Made by a program: the position numbers and the translations under genes
Shown: positions 11,808-23,415 of the stretch, piece after piece
Position numbering within the stretch: position 1 is the stretch's first letter
Layout of the letters: each line of letters opens with the position of its first letter
From: Plantago elongata
Taxonomy: Eukaryota; Streptophyta; Magnoliopsida; Lamiales; Plantaginaceae
DNA length: 64,000 bases
Reading direction: 5' to 3'
NCBI GenBank assembly: GCA_036897095.1
Contig: JAYMSP010000115.1
Location: 16,447-80,446, forward strand
Notes under the pieces: model-generated
Databases searched by the model: none
What the model was told of the DNA's origin: nothing
What the model saw: the letters and a program-made list of their open reading frames with translations, nothing else

Positions 11808-14800
11808 CTAGGGATTAATATCAGTAGAAGTCTGAAGGCTAACCAATGAGGAGTATAGCCCAGTTGGTCCTTTAGCCAGCAAAGAGGAATGAGTACCTTT
11901 CTCCACAACTTTGCCTTGCTCCAAAACTGCAATCATGTCGCAGTTCCTTATCGTACTCAGCCTATGTGCCACAACGACGCTAGTTCTTCCAACTATCACC
12001 TTTTCTAGTGCCTCCTGCACTATCTTCTCCGAGTGAGTGTCCAATGCACTTGTGGCCTCGTCAAGTAAAAGGATTGCTGGATTCTTCAGAATGGCACGGG
12101 CAATGGCAATCCTTTGCTTCTGGCCACCTGATAATTGCAGTCCCCTGTCTCCACAGAACGTGTCGTATCCATCTTTCAGTGCAGTGATGAAATCGTGAGC
12201 GTTTGCTGCCTTAGCCGCCTCAATGAGCTCAGCTTCATTAATTTCCTCTCCTGCACCGTATCTAATGTTTTCACGTACTGTGCCAGCAAACAAGGTAGGT
12301 TCTTGGCTAACAAGTGCAATGTGCCTTCTCAAGGACCTCAGGTGATACGATTTGATATCTCGACCGTCTATTTTCACTGTGCCATTAACCGGATCGTAGA
12401 ATCTCTCAATCAAGCCAACTATGGTAGATTTTCCAGACCCACTTTGTCCCACCAATGCTGTCGACTTTCCCGCCTCAATATCAATTGAAAATCCTTGAAA
12501 TATCACCACGTTAGGCCGGGTAGGGTATACGAAATCAACATCTTTCAACTGGATTAGACCGGATAACTTGCTAGGCTTGTAACCATCTGCACTCTCCGGA
12601 TCTATTGTTGAACTTCGACCTAACACTGCGAACACTGATCGAATTGCATCTCCCCCTGCGGAAAGATCACTTGTCATACTACCTGCTTCTCCAATCACAC
12701 GTCCTGTACTGACCAAGATCATGAATGTTTGAAACAATTGTTTTGCTCCTATATATCCCTGTACCATGAGTTTCCCTCCATACCAGAAACCTAAAGACCA
12801 AGTTAACGTTGACAGGCTTTGGGAAGTAGCAAGAATAACACCGGCGATCCAGGATTGACGAACGCTTTCTTTTCTTGGACCTGCCTGGGCTTTCTCAAGT
12901 ATTTGAAGAATGCGTGATTGAGAGGAAAATGCAGTGATGGTTCTGATGTTGGAGACTGCTTCCGCTGCAATCTTACTGCTCCCTTCTTGGGCTTCGATTG
13001 CCTTCTGAGAAACGCTTTCTAGTACAGCTTTCTTGCTATAAAAGCAAATTATGATTAGAGGTTGCGCGCACATCATCACCAATGCAAGCTTCCATGCAAT
13101 TACCAGGCCCATTGTATATGCAATAGCCACTGCGGAGAATGTTTGGATGAGCAACGACATTCTGTCACCTACCAGAGACCTCACCTGCATATTCATGAGA
13201 CGAATTTGTTAATTCATCCGTACTTTTAAGAATATGGACTAGAAACTAAGGTTTGAAAAATACCATGCTAGCATCTTTAGCTAGCCTAGAACAAACAGCA
13301 CCAGTAGCATTTTCATCCTGATCATACCACCCTATCTCAAAAGTAAGCAGCTTTGACAGCATTTTCTCCCTGACTCTCTTCGTCAAATTTTCTCCCATTA
13401 CCGCGAAGTTGTAATGTTGGCAGATATTGACCAAGAGGGCAAATACCGATAAGCCTAGAAAGCATAGTGAATATATCTCGATCTGATTCTTCATTTCCTT
13501 TCGATCTGATAGAAAATAGACAGAAACTAATGACCCCATAGCAAGTGCGTAAATAGGCTGAACTGCACCGAATAGTATTGCACTGACGCATCCCAAAGTT
13601 GCTTGCTTCCACTCTGGCAAATTCATGGCTAGCAGTCTCATAAAAGACGGTACAGGTGTGGCTTTGTCACTTGCAACAACCGTCAACTCTGTTTGTTGGC
13701 CTGGTGCAGCTGCACCAGGCACATCAGGTTGGCCAATGGATTTCCTTGGGCTATTTATGCCTTGGACGCCATTGGTTATCAAACCATAAGTTGATGGAAG
13801 TTTAGATTCACCAGCATCTGCATCTTCATTGGTGCTCTCATTTTGTTGGAGGTGGACAAATGAGGCGTATACCCCATTTTCAAGTGTCATGAGCTGGTTG
13901 TGTGAGCCGGTTTCCCTAACTTTACCATCTTGAATTACGGTAATGATGTCAGCATTTCGGATTGTGGAGAGACGATGGGCCACTACGATGGTGGTACGTC
14001 CCACTGTTGCTTGGTCTAGAGCTTCTTGAACAATCCGTTCCGATTCTGAGTCCAGGGCGCTAGTGGCCTCATCAAGCAACAGAAGTTTAGGTGCCTTGAT
14101 TACAGCTCTGGCTATTGCTATTCTCTGCTTCTGTCCGCCAGATAACTGTACTCCTCTTTCTCCCACCTGCATTGAAACATTTTCGTTTGTCAGCACTCAG
14201 CGGTGTTCTTAGAATTACACTTACACATAAACCAGGGAGATTAGAAACACGGACCTGAGTATCGTAACCTTTTGGCAACTGGAAAATGAAGTTATGTGCA
14301 TTAGAGGCTTTCGCAGCCTCAATAACTTCATCATCTGTAGCATCTTCTTTGCCAAACAGTATATTCTCCTTAATAGTGGTCGCAAAGAGTGCAGGCTCTT
14401 GACTCACCAGTCCCATTTGTGACCTTAGCCACTTGAGATGCAACTTATCAATGTTGACACCATCAATGAGAATCTCACCGCTCAACGGGTCATAAAATCT
14501 CTGCAACAGGGCAATCACAGATGACTTGCCAGACCCGCTTCCCCCAACCAATGCTACGGTCTTTCCTGCTGGTATGATCAGGTTTAAATCTTTAAAAATT
14601 GTGCTGTCAAGCCTCGAGGGATACGCAAACTCAACATGTTTGAATTCAACTTCTCCCAACACATTTTGTAGCCTTTCGCCTCCTACTTTCTCCGAGTCTA
14701 TCATAGGGACTCGTTTTACGACTTCCATAATGCGTTCTCCAGCTGCACTTGCTTCTGCAAAGTACTTGATGTTGGACAAGCTAGAACCAAAGGCCCTGCA

Positions 14801-17800
14801 GATTATCAGAATGAAGTGCTGGTTTAATATAAGATTAAAAGGCCTTTGAAGGTAAATGAAAGAAAATTAGAAAATGAGATACTTACAATCCACCTACTAT
14901 CATGGCTGCACCAGCTGCAAAGACAGTGCCTCCTTCAACACCATGATACATAACCAAATTACCACCATAGTAAGTGACGAGAGCCCAAATCGCAAAGATA
15001 ATACCGCTACTACCAATGGCTAGACCCTTTACCAACCCTTGCTTCAATCCTAGTCTTACAGAAGCTTGAAGAGCTGTTGAGTAGTCATCGATAGTCTTCG
15101 TCTCCCCAACAAACGAGTAAACTGTCCGGACAGATGAAATTGCCCTCTCCACTACAATGGCGGCTATTGCATACTCATCCCTGAGCTTCCTGCCAATGCT
15201 TGCAAGTGTTCTTCCGTAGATCAAGCCCGGTATGACAAGAAGTATGACAGATGGAACTGTCACTAGTGCTAGCTTCCAAAGCAACATAGCTGCCATTATG
15301 TATCCCCACACGAAAGTCGCTAGATTCATCACGAAGTAGGGAATCTGTTCATCAAGTTCAAGATGATTATCATGCACACTATAGAACACATCATACACCG
15401 CGAATCAACAAACATTTTCCTCACATAGACAACAGCATTTATCACTACCTTTTCGCTAATAGCATCCTGGATCACAAGACTGTCACTGGAAACACTATCA
15501 ATAACTGCAGCCGTGCTGGAGATATTCAAATCGAAGTATCCCACGTCTTGTCTCATCACGGCTTTCAGATATGTTACCCGTAATCTTGAAGCTTGTCTCT
15601 CAGAAGTTCTTGTCCAGCAATATCCCTCTAATGTATCAAACACAACAACGAGTCATTGATCAAACAAGCATACACAGCGTATAATACAACTGGTTGATCC
15701 CAAGAAACGACCGGGACTTACCGAGAAAACAAGCAAACCATTGTCCACAAGCCACAAAACACAGAAGCAATGCATTCTGCAAAACAACCACCAAATCAAA
15801 ATCTTGTTACCTAAAATTCTCAGGTTCCATTACACCTTGTAAGTTCAATTCGTGTATTAGCCCATTAGATTATTCATTATTTGTTCTAGTAATTAAGGAA
15901 ATGTACTTTACTACCTTCTGAAAAAACTACTGGTACTATGTGTCTAGATGTTTCTTGGTTTCAATTGTCATTGAGATCATCCTTAGTTCATTGCCAAAAC
16001 AAATCAGTAAGCAGTTATTCGATCAAGAAGTTACATAAAGAGACTAAAAGTCTAAAACTTCATTGCACACCAACTGTTTGATGAAGCAATCAACTATGTA
16101 AATGTTATTAAACAGAATAAGTACAAGTTAACGCAACTTCTATAAAATTAATCAATTGATTGAATCTTGCGAAAAGAATAGAGATCGTGAGAGTTCTTTA
16201 AAGATGAAGAGAATTACTTTTGAAAAGGAGAGATAACTAAGAAGAATAATTTGGACGATCCAAATTTATGATGCTACTTATAACCAGAGATTACTAAGGT
16301 GGAAGTTTTTTAATTACGTTGGATAATATAAAATTAACCATCCATTGAGCTTTTCAGAGTACAAATCTCGTCCGATATGTGCAAAAGAGGCCTAAAGGAT
16401 ACATGTCTATTTCACGGTGACTCAAAAACTCACAGAGAACGTTGAACTTATGTACTACCATATAATATTACATATGAATCTCACACTCGTTATAAGTAAG
16501 GGTGCACCAAAGAAAGATCTGGCATCTTCAAAAATAAGGATACATGATTGTAATCCGAGTTGATCTAGCTTGCTACTCAGAGAGCAACGTATGCCACAAC
16601 AACAATGTTCTGTAGACCTTAAAAATGTATCGGAATATCAAAAGAAGCCATGCTGATTACCCAATGTTTGTCCTAAAGTAGACCATAATAGCTAGTTTTC
16701 TAGTGTATGTGTGTAGTACTAAGAGCTTTGTTTAGCAAGAAAATGATTCCGGGCCTTTCGGCTATCTTTAAACTTTAATATATGGCACTATCGAAAGACT
16801 CTTGATCCCTATGTCACATTCGATACCGACGAAAGCTAGTCGATAAAATTAACAACAGATTGATACTAAGACTTTTCAATATATACAATAATTTAATTAG
16901 TGATTGATAGATGTTCAAGATTTAAGAATATTAAGTATTATGGACTTGAAGTTAAATGTCTGTCTTTGAATGGAGTAAATAGGTTCCAAACTGCAATCCA
17001 TATAAGTGTCGGGACATGTAGAGATGGAGACAAATTAACCTATCAAATCGGATTAGTCATGTTCATTATGGTCCTACAGGAATAACCAATGAATAAGTGA
17101 AGGATAAATATTACTAATGGTGAGATATTATGAAAATCATTATTTTTTTAATATGAAAAGGTATCGTATCAATCTCACAAAAGAATGTAAAATTAAAACA
17201 TTCAAAATACTACACAATAGTACGATGTGTATGTTATTTTAATATTACCTAATAAATGAGAGTTATAAGGTGGTGAGTGGAATAGAGCTGGAGCTGATGA
17301 AGGTGTATAGTTCAATCTTTGATGGAGACATAAGGTTATTTAGGGGGAAGGATGCCATTTAAAGAAAATCTTATCTAATTATCTAATTACCCAAAAATGG
17401 CTTGAGTGTCCTGGGGTTGATGAATGTCTACACCAAATCGGCACGCACCTTGGTGCGGACTTCGATAAAATAGACACTACCGAATTCATTTTAAGGAATT
17501 GATGGTGGCATTCTTCCTAGTATGAAATTGGTTCTGTGATTGACACTCTCTTTAGAGTTGAAGATAATTGGTTGTGATGCATATTAAGCTTACATGAAGG
17601 GTTGAGAATTGTGCGATTTTTAGACTTGGAGTCTTTTCTGTTATTTGATGTTTTGTATTTGATTTCGATATTTTCAATGATGTATTCTAGAACATGTATG
17701 ATGGTTGGACGAGATGTTTTATTCTCTTTGTAATTGTTTGGTCGAGTACACTCCTTGTGCTATTAATATAATTTTTAGGCATTTTAAAAAAAATTATCCA

Positions 17801-18938
17801 ATGAATGTTCCATCCTCATAAGTATTTGACACTTTCTCATAATTTATACGAATTATATCGTCCTAATATTGATTTTCTAAATATTTTACTCAATACACTA
17901 ATTTATCCATATTTTGGGGGGGACATACGAAAAATACGTTCTCCTTGTTTTGAGTTCTCATTGTTTTGGGATGGAGGTTGTTTTTAAATGTCGGGAAATT
18001 TAACTTTTGTTCATTTTGTTCCTTGACTTGACTGTAGCAATCACATGTTTGTGCTACACAATGTTCGGATATCCTCATACCCGGTGGAAATGTTAAAGGA
18101 ATAGGTTAAACATCATATACTCCACGTTGTCATAAACAATCAAAAAGTTAAATAACATCCTTCCTACTCATGAAGTACATCTTTATTTTTAAAATTCGAT
18201 CAATAATAACTTGAAGTCAAATATTTTTACTCAGAACAATTTCAAAATGAAACAATTTCAAAATGAATGATATATTAAAAAAAATGCATGCACAAATAAA
18301 CACATAATGTACCATAACGAAGATATATTGGTATGTCACAACCATATCACCCTAGGAAAACAAATTAATAAGTAATCATAATAATACAAATGATCAGGTC
18401 TTTATCAATTAGTATCCGAATCATTGCAGATATATAGTATAATCTAAAAATAAAAGGATGAAATTCTTATAAAGTACATACAACCACATATATGAACTCA
18501 ATAATATTCAAATTTTAAACAATATAAGTAGATTAATTACAGCTCTCTTAACAAGCTACATGTGTCTTACTTCATAAACCCTAGGCAATAAGTATTCGTT
18601 AAATTAATTAAACGACAAGTTAGTTCTCTTCCGTTTGACAAACCGAGCTAATACCCCAAGTGTAACAACATATGGAACGATTTGCAAGTTCAATACATAC
18701 ATACCTCATTAATGTGTTGAGTGAAATATGAGGAACCGGTAGCGGGAGCATTACCGGCACTGTTAATAAGCTTAGCGTAGAAATAGAGTATAAACGGAAC
18801 CGTCATTCCATCTCCGACAGCTCCCAGAAATCCGACAAGCATAAGCGCAAGGTCGATCTTGTCCGTGAACAAGAACAAGAACTTGAACATACCTGCATGT
18901 TGCTTCTTTTCATCGGCTGTATTGTTTTTATTTGCCAT
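11808..18938 (-). CDS. ABC transporter B family, full-size (copy A of tandem array)
   Basis: Seven exons: 18705-18938, 15722-15776, 15449-15627, 14887-15344, 14255-14795, 13264-14166 and 11808-13184. They join in frame to 1248 aa, the normal size of plant full transporters (TMD1-NBD1-TMD2-NBD2). NBD1: Walker [10 protein letters not shown] near 393, signature LSGGQ, Walker [14 protein letters not shown]-loop [13 protein letters not shown]2: Walker [10 protein letters not shown] near 1036, [17 protein letters not shown]. All catalytic residues are present at both sites, so it should be an active ATP-driven pump, probably in the plasma membrane. Plant relatives (the ABCB15 group) move auxin or specialised metabolites; the substrate here is unknown. 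The linker near 600-660 is acidic/Ser-Pro rich. Intron 1 is 2928 bp. Confidence 0.95.
17400..17790 (+). mobile_element. possible retroelement 3' tail inside intron 1 of ABCB copy A
   Basis: A T-rich, non-coding stretch ends in TTGTGCTATTAATATAATTT and is followed by an A-rich run. This resembles the 3' untranslated tail of plant LINE-type elements. No reverse transcriptase remains and no target duplication was established. The rest of the intron shows nothing recognisable. Confidence 0.25.
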
Positions 18939-19059
18939 GTCTCATTAACTAATTAATTAATTTGGTAAAATTAATATAGCTAGCAATTGTTTGGCAAGTT
19001 TATAAGAGAAGCTGCAGGTTTATATAATATAATGTTGGGAAAGATAATAGAGAGCTTTA

Positions 19060-19067
19060 TATTTATA
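19060..19067 (-). promoter_or_regulatory. TATA box of ABCB copy A
   Basis: TATAAATA on the minus strand lies about 120 bases upstream of the ATG at 18938, a normal distance for a plant gene with a leader near 90 bases. Confidence 0.55.
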
Positions 19068-19496
19068 GGAGAACGTATCCGCTGTTACAAGATGCCAACT
19101 TACTTTACGACAACATATGATATCTTATGCCATTGTAATGTACTTAATTGGCTCTATTGCAGCTAAAACGGTCATGACTTGTTTTGATATAAGGAAATTA
19201 AAACGGTATAAGAAACATAAAAATGCCCAAATGGCAAACTTACGTGAAGAAACAAAGTACACATTAATATTAATAACTTTTTCGCTAAATCATTTTCCAC
19301 GTAGTTTTTTAAACAAACAAGTTACTTGAAAAGTTAATTGATTGAGAAGCTAATCAAGTTAGTTGGTTGAAATAAAAAAAATTACATGATCACCAGCTAC
19401 CTTTTTAGCTAGTTTCACTAGACAAAGCCTAATTATATATACACAATGATATATGCAAGTTATAGTATTTATCTAATGTTAGTTGGGCTTATTTTA

Positions 19497-19930
19497 CGAT
19501 CAGGCGGACTTTCGCCCTGCCTGACAACATGCATTAAATAAAAAAATTAACATATCTATTTTGTTAAATTTTAAAATATTAAAGCAAAAAATTTAATAAT
19601 TCTTAAAAAATATTATTTTAATTTTAAAAATATTTTAGAAGTCCAATTTGAATTTTTTTAATTGATATTTATATTTTTCTAATTTAAATATTTATAAGGC
19701 GGAATGGCGATGGGGTGTGATCATCTGTCGCCATATGAATATTTAAATTAGAAAAATGCAAATATCAATAAAAAAAATTAAATTTACCTTTTAAAATATT
19801 TTTAAAAATAAAATAATATTTTTTTAAATTATTTATTTTTTATTTTTATATTTTAAAATTTAACGGAATAAATATGTGAATTTTTTTATTTGTTGTCAAT
19901 TATCAAGCAGGATGAAAGCCTACTTAATCA
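19497..19930. mobile_element. long fold-back (hairpin) element
   Basis: Two arms of roughly 200 bases are inverted copies of each other. Both begin with a GATCAGGCGGACTTTCGCC-like segment (right arm slightly diverged) and both end inward at TTTTTCTAATTTAAATATT. The spacer is about 45 bases and GC-richer (GGCGGAATGGCGATGGGG). There is no coding capacity. This is the structure of a non-autonomous fold-back MITE; transcription would give a long hairpin RNA. The superfamily was not determined. Confidence 0.7.
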
Positions 19931-20984
19931 TAGAAAAGTGCATGTTAATTGGCGTGCAAAGTGTAATTGTATATGTTAATTAGTACAAAGGTTGTCGATA
20001 ACAATTTTAAGGTTGATTTGGGCAGTCCTAGATGCTGATAATAATCTTCTGCGTTTATTTTGAAGGAGAAAACAAGAAAATAGTGACGGAGGAATAAAAA
20101 GCTAGGCCAGGTTACATTACAATTTAGAAGATTGAGAAAAAAAAAGGTATAGAGTGAATCTTGTGTACATTTGTCAAAGATTCTGGTTGGCGTCGTTTAA
20201 TATAATTAACTACTCTAATTAGTGCAACTGAAACTTTCAAAACCACTATTACTCCTGCAACCTTCTTACTACAAACGTGTCCATGTAAAGACAACAGCGT
20301 CTAACTAAATACTGGTACTATTTCCATACCATACATATACTCACCTCATATACTCACCTTCGTCGATATTTTCCTACCAATACTGCAACAGTTAACTCGG
20401 AATTCTCCCATATTCGTGTTCGATTTCAAACTCTTAAAAAGACCATTCAAATAGAAATTTAATATGGAATGAAGATTGTCACGGTGAATATTCGAACTCA
20501 AATGATCGTGAGCCAAAACAGTACTGATACTATGATGGAATACCATCCTATCTAAATTCGAATTTATAGAGAGTTATAAAATCTAGTTATATATATTAAA
20601 TACTCCAACATGTTTTCGTGTAATTCGAACACAACATTGAAGCACGAGCCACAAACTTATAATACCATGATATATAATAACATTTGGTAAAAGAGTTTGA
20701 ACTTGTTCACATGTGTGATCTCCTCAAAACGACTAACACTGATAATATTTGGTATTCGAGAATTAATAAAAGTGTAAATTCTACACAACTTTATATGTTC
20801 AATCAAGGATTTGATCTTTTAGAGGACATGAAATCCAATTAAATATTCAACATGAAAACTCGGTGTGCCAAGTGCTTGTAGAGCTGAAAAAAATTAAATT
20901 TTAAGTATGTAGACTCCCGTACATCGATAAGTAAATAAAATATGAGAGATAATGTGTAAAGTATGATATAAATTTTCTATATAA

Positions 20985-21053
20985 AGAAATAACACTTCAA
21001 TTTGAGACAGCTCAAAACGAAATATGGGACTTTCAATTCGGAACGGAGGAGTA
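20985..21053 (-). mobile_element. partial Stowaway-like MITE (one end)
   Basis: The segment ends in GAACGGAGGAGTA, the inverted form of the Stowaway terminus TACTCC-TCCGTTC. It is preceded by the family's usual internal words (GGGACTTTCAATT, GACAGCTCAAAA). The opposite end was not found, so it looks like a truncated copy just before the complete one. Confidence 0.5.
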
Positions 21054-21082
21054 TGACATATAATATGTATAGTATTAGGATA

Positions 21083-21281
21083 TACTTCCTCCGTTCCGGA
21101 ACAAATGTCTCATATTTCTTTTATAGACGTACCATTATAATCTATAAATGTCTTATTTATATTTTTGACAATATTTTCAACCAATTTACACTCTATGTGC
21201 ATTTGTCCCCAATATTTTATACTGCACACTAAATTCAGTGTTTAAAAGTAAAATGTCATTTGGTATGCGACGGATGGAGTA
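21083..21281. mobile_element. Stowaway-like MITE
   Basis: About 199 bases including flanking TA. The left end TACTTCCTCCGTTCC and the right end GACGGATGGAGTA form imperfect terminal inverted repeats of about 25 bases, flanked by TA, the Stowaway/mariner target duplication. No ORF of interest. Confidence 0.6.
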
Positions 21282-21308
21282 ACATTTAAAACATCATAAA
21301 GTATAATA

Positions 21309-21480
21309 TGAACAACGAAGTGCAACTCAGTTGATAAAACAACTAACCTCCACTTAATAGATCGGAAGTTTGAATTATCCTTTAATCGTTTTTAAAAAAT
21401 GTGATTTGGATTCGAAAACCACACATAGTACTTTGGCTTCATCCAGCACGACAGTTACTTAAGTTCCATCTATTGGTCTG
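21309..21480 (+). mobile_element. tRNA-derived SINE-like sequence
   Basis: A box-like GCAACTCAGTTGATAA (about 21322-21337) is followed at tRNA-like spacing by a B box-like GGAAGTTTGAATTATCC (about 21364-21380). It does not fold into a tRNA and lacks an anticodon arm, so it is read as a SINE head. The 3' end is uncertain. Confidence 0.4.
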
Positions 21481-21962
21481 GTGAGTGTCTCTGTATTTAG
21501 GTTCAATTGGCTAGCTGATCAATCCATCCAGTTGTAGGCTAATACATAATAATTTTCAAATGGACGTGTGTACTCTATTATGTTAGCATGTTTTGTTTGT
21601 CAATTTGGTTACCTCTAAAAGTTATCCGGATGAACCTAGGAGGCCGGGAGATTATCATGTATATGGGCTGATCCAAAATTCAAATTTTTATAATATTATT
21701 AAATATTTTAATTTTAATATAGTATACTTTTTCTTTATAGAATTAAACGCCTTACCTTCCTTCTTTAACATGTTTATTAATTAAATTCACGTAATCATAT
21801 ATAAATGACACGTCACACATGTATGCTACTTTCCCAATTAGATGCTTCTCCAAATATTGTGGGAGTGTATTTTTACTCCAACACTTCCAATCATCATGAT
21901 CCCAGCATTTCACTCGCTCCAATTCCTCTAAAACTCTCTAATCTAGCAATGGTGTCCAAATA

Positions 21963-21986
21963 TATCTTATCTTATCTTATCTTATC
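21963..21986. repeat. (TATCT)n simple repeat
   Basis: Nearly five perfect tandem copies of TATCT. Confidence 0.85.
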
Positions 21987-23415
21987 ACATTTTCAAAGAA
22001 ATTAATAAACAGATTTCTTTTTTAATTTTCTCATCCCATATAAAATCGTCCTTACATACATTTATCATTTATACGATTTCTGGTAAACTATTGGTCTCGA
22101 ACAACATTTAGATGTGCTTGATTGTGGCAATGAAGCTATTGGAATAACGATGATATAATTCAACATTGGGCCACCCACATTTATCAATCTCATATAATTA
22201 TAATTATAGTTAGTAAAGAAAAATGATGTAAAATATAGACTTTTGGACATTAAAAATTAAAAAATATCGATGCAACCCATAAATTGATGTGGTATGATGA
22301 TGGCATCGTATATTAAGAATGAATTCAATTGTAGTCGAGGAATAGATGAAAATAATTATTTGTAAAGACTAGTTAGCTAAGCGCCTTGTTATATACTAGC
22401 CGGACGGCAATATGGAATCGTTGGACTAATTAATTTCTCACTCATTAATAGTCTTATGAGTAATTAATGAATTATGTCAAGTGATTCTTTCTTCGTAGTC
22501 ATTAGACCTCTACTTACTTGATTTTAATCACTATTTATTATGTCGGGACCATCTCCCCATTCAAATTGAATATTTTGTATATAAAAATTTCAATTTCAGT
22601 TGAAAAAGACCACTCAAGTTCTTTAATAATCAATTCCTTAGGAGCCGTTTGAAAATCAATTGTAATCGGTTTATTTGACTCGATGAACAGTGATTTGGCC
22701 TAAAATACAATTGAATTACCCCCATTTCAATTCCATTACAAATACAATTTCACCAAAATCCATCCAAATGTACATTCAAATTATATACCAATCAACCCTT
22801 AATCACGCATAAATTAGTTTGACGACAAGGAATTTGAGTGATCTGGCTACTTGGCTTTCACTGGTTGCTCACTAGATGTTCAAATATAAAGATCACCTTA
22901 TTTGTCAGTTAGCTATAATTGGTCCTAATTTAATTTAGAGTAAGTAATTACAACCACTAATCTTACTCTTATATGATTTGACTTGCAACAAAGCCTCATG
23001 CATGACGTGGATTAATCCAGATTTATCATTTTTTTTTTGTCCTTCATATTGGAATTTTATACTAGTATATCTTATATTAAAATGTGATACTATTGTTTGA
23101 GTAAGCATTAATGTATGAAATTGTACAGAGAAGGAAGAATTATAACACTTGAATTCAGAGAAATATTACTTCATTTCGAACGAAATCACAATTTATACTA
23201 CTAGTTTTGTTTAAATAGAACCGGACTCAGCTCTGTGTAAATCAGAAAAGTTTCAATGTTGGTCCTCTAAAATAACATGCTTCCAATTTTATGGACATGA
23301 AAATGAGCCACAGTCCTTAATTTTCCTGTAAACTTGCCTCATGTTATACTAACATTCAGAATCATTCAAGATCCACCAATTACATCATTAAAAAGCATGA
23401 ACCTTTTACATGGTA

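Larger units (their letters stand above)
18939..23415. other. intergenic region between ABCB copies A and B
   Basis: About 4.5 kb without a gene. It holds the promoter of copy A, a long fold-back element, one complete and one partial Stowaway-like MITE, a SINE-like sequence and a short pentanucleotide repeat, each listed separately. Near 22650-22790 there is a patch of CAATTGxxTT-like AT-rich words resembling repeats elsewhere in the window. Confidence 0.55.
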
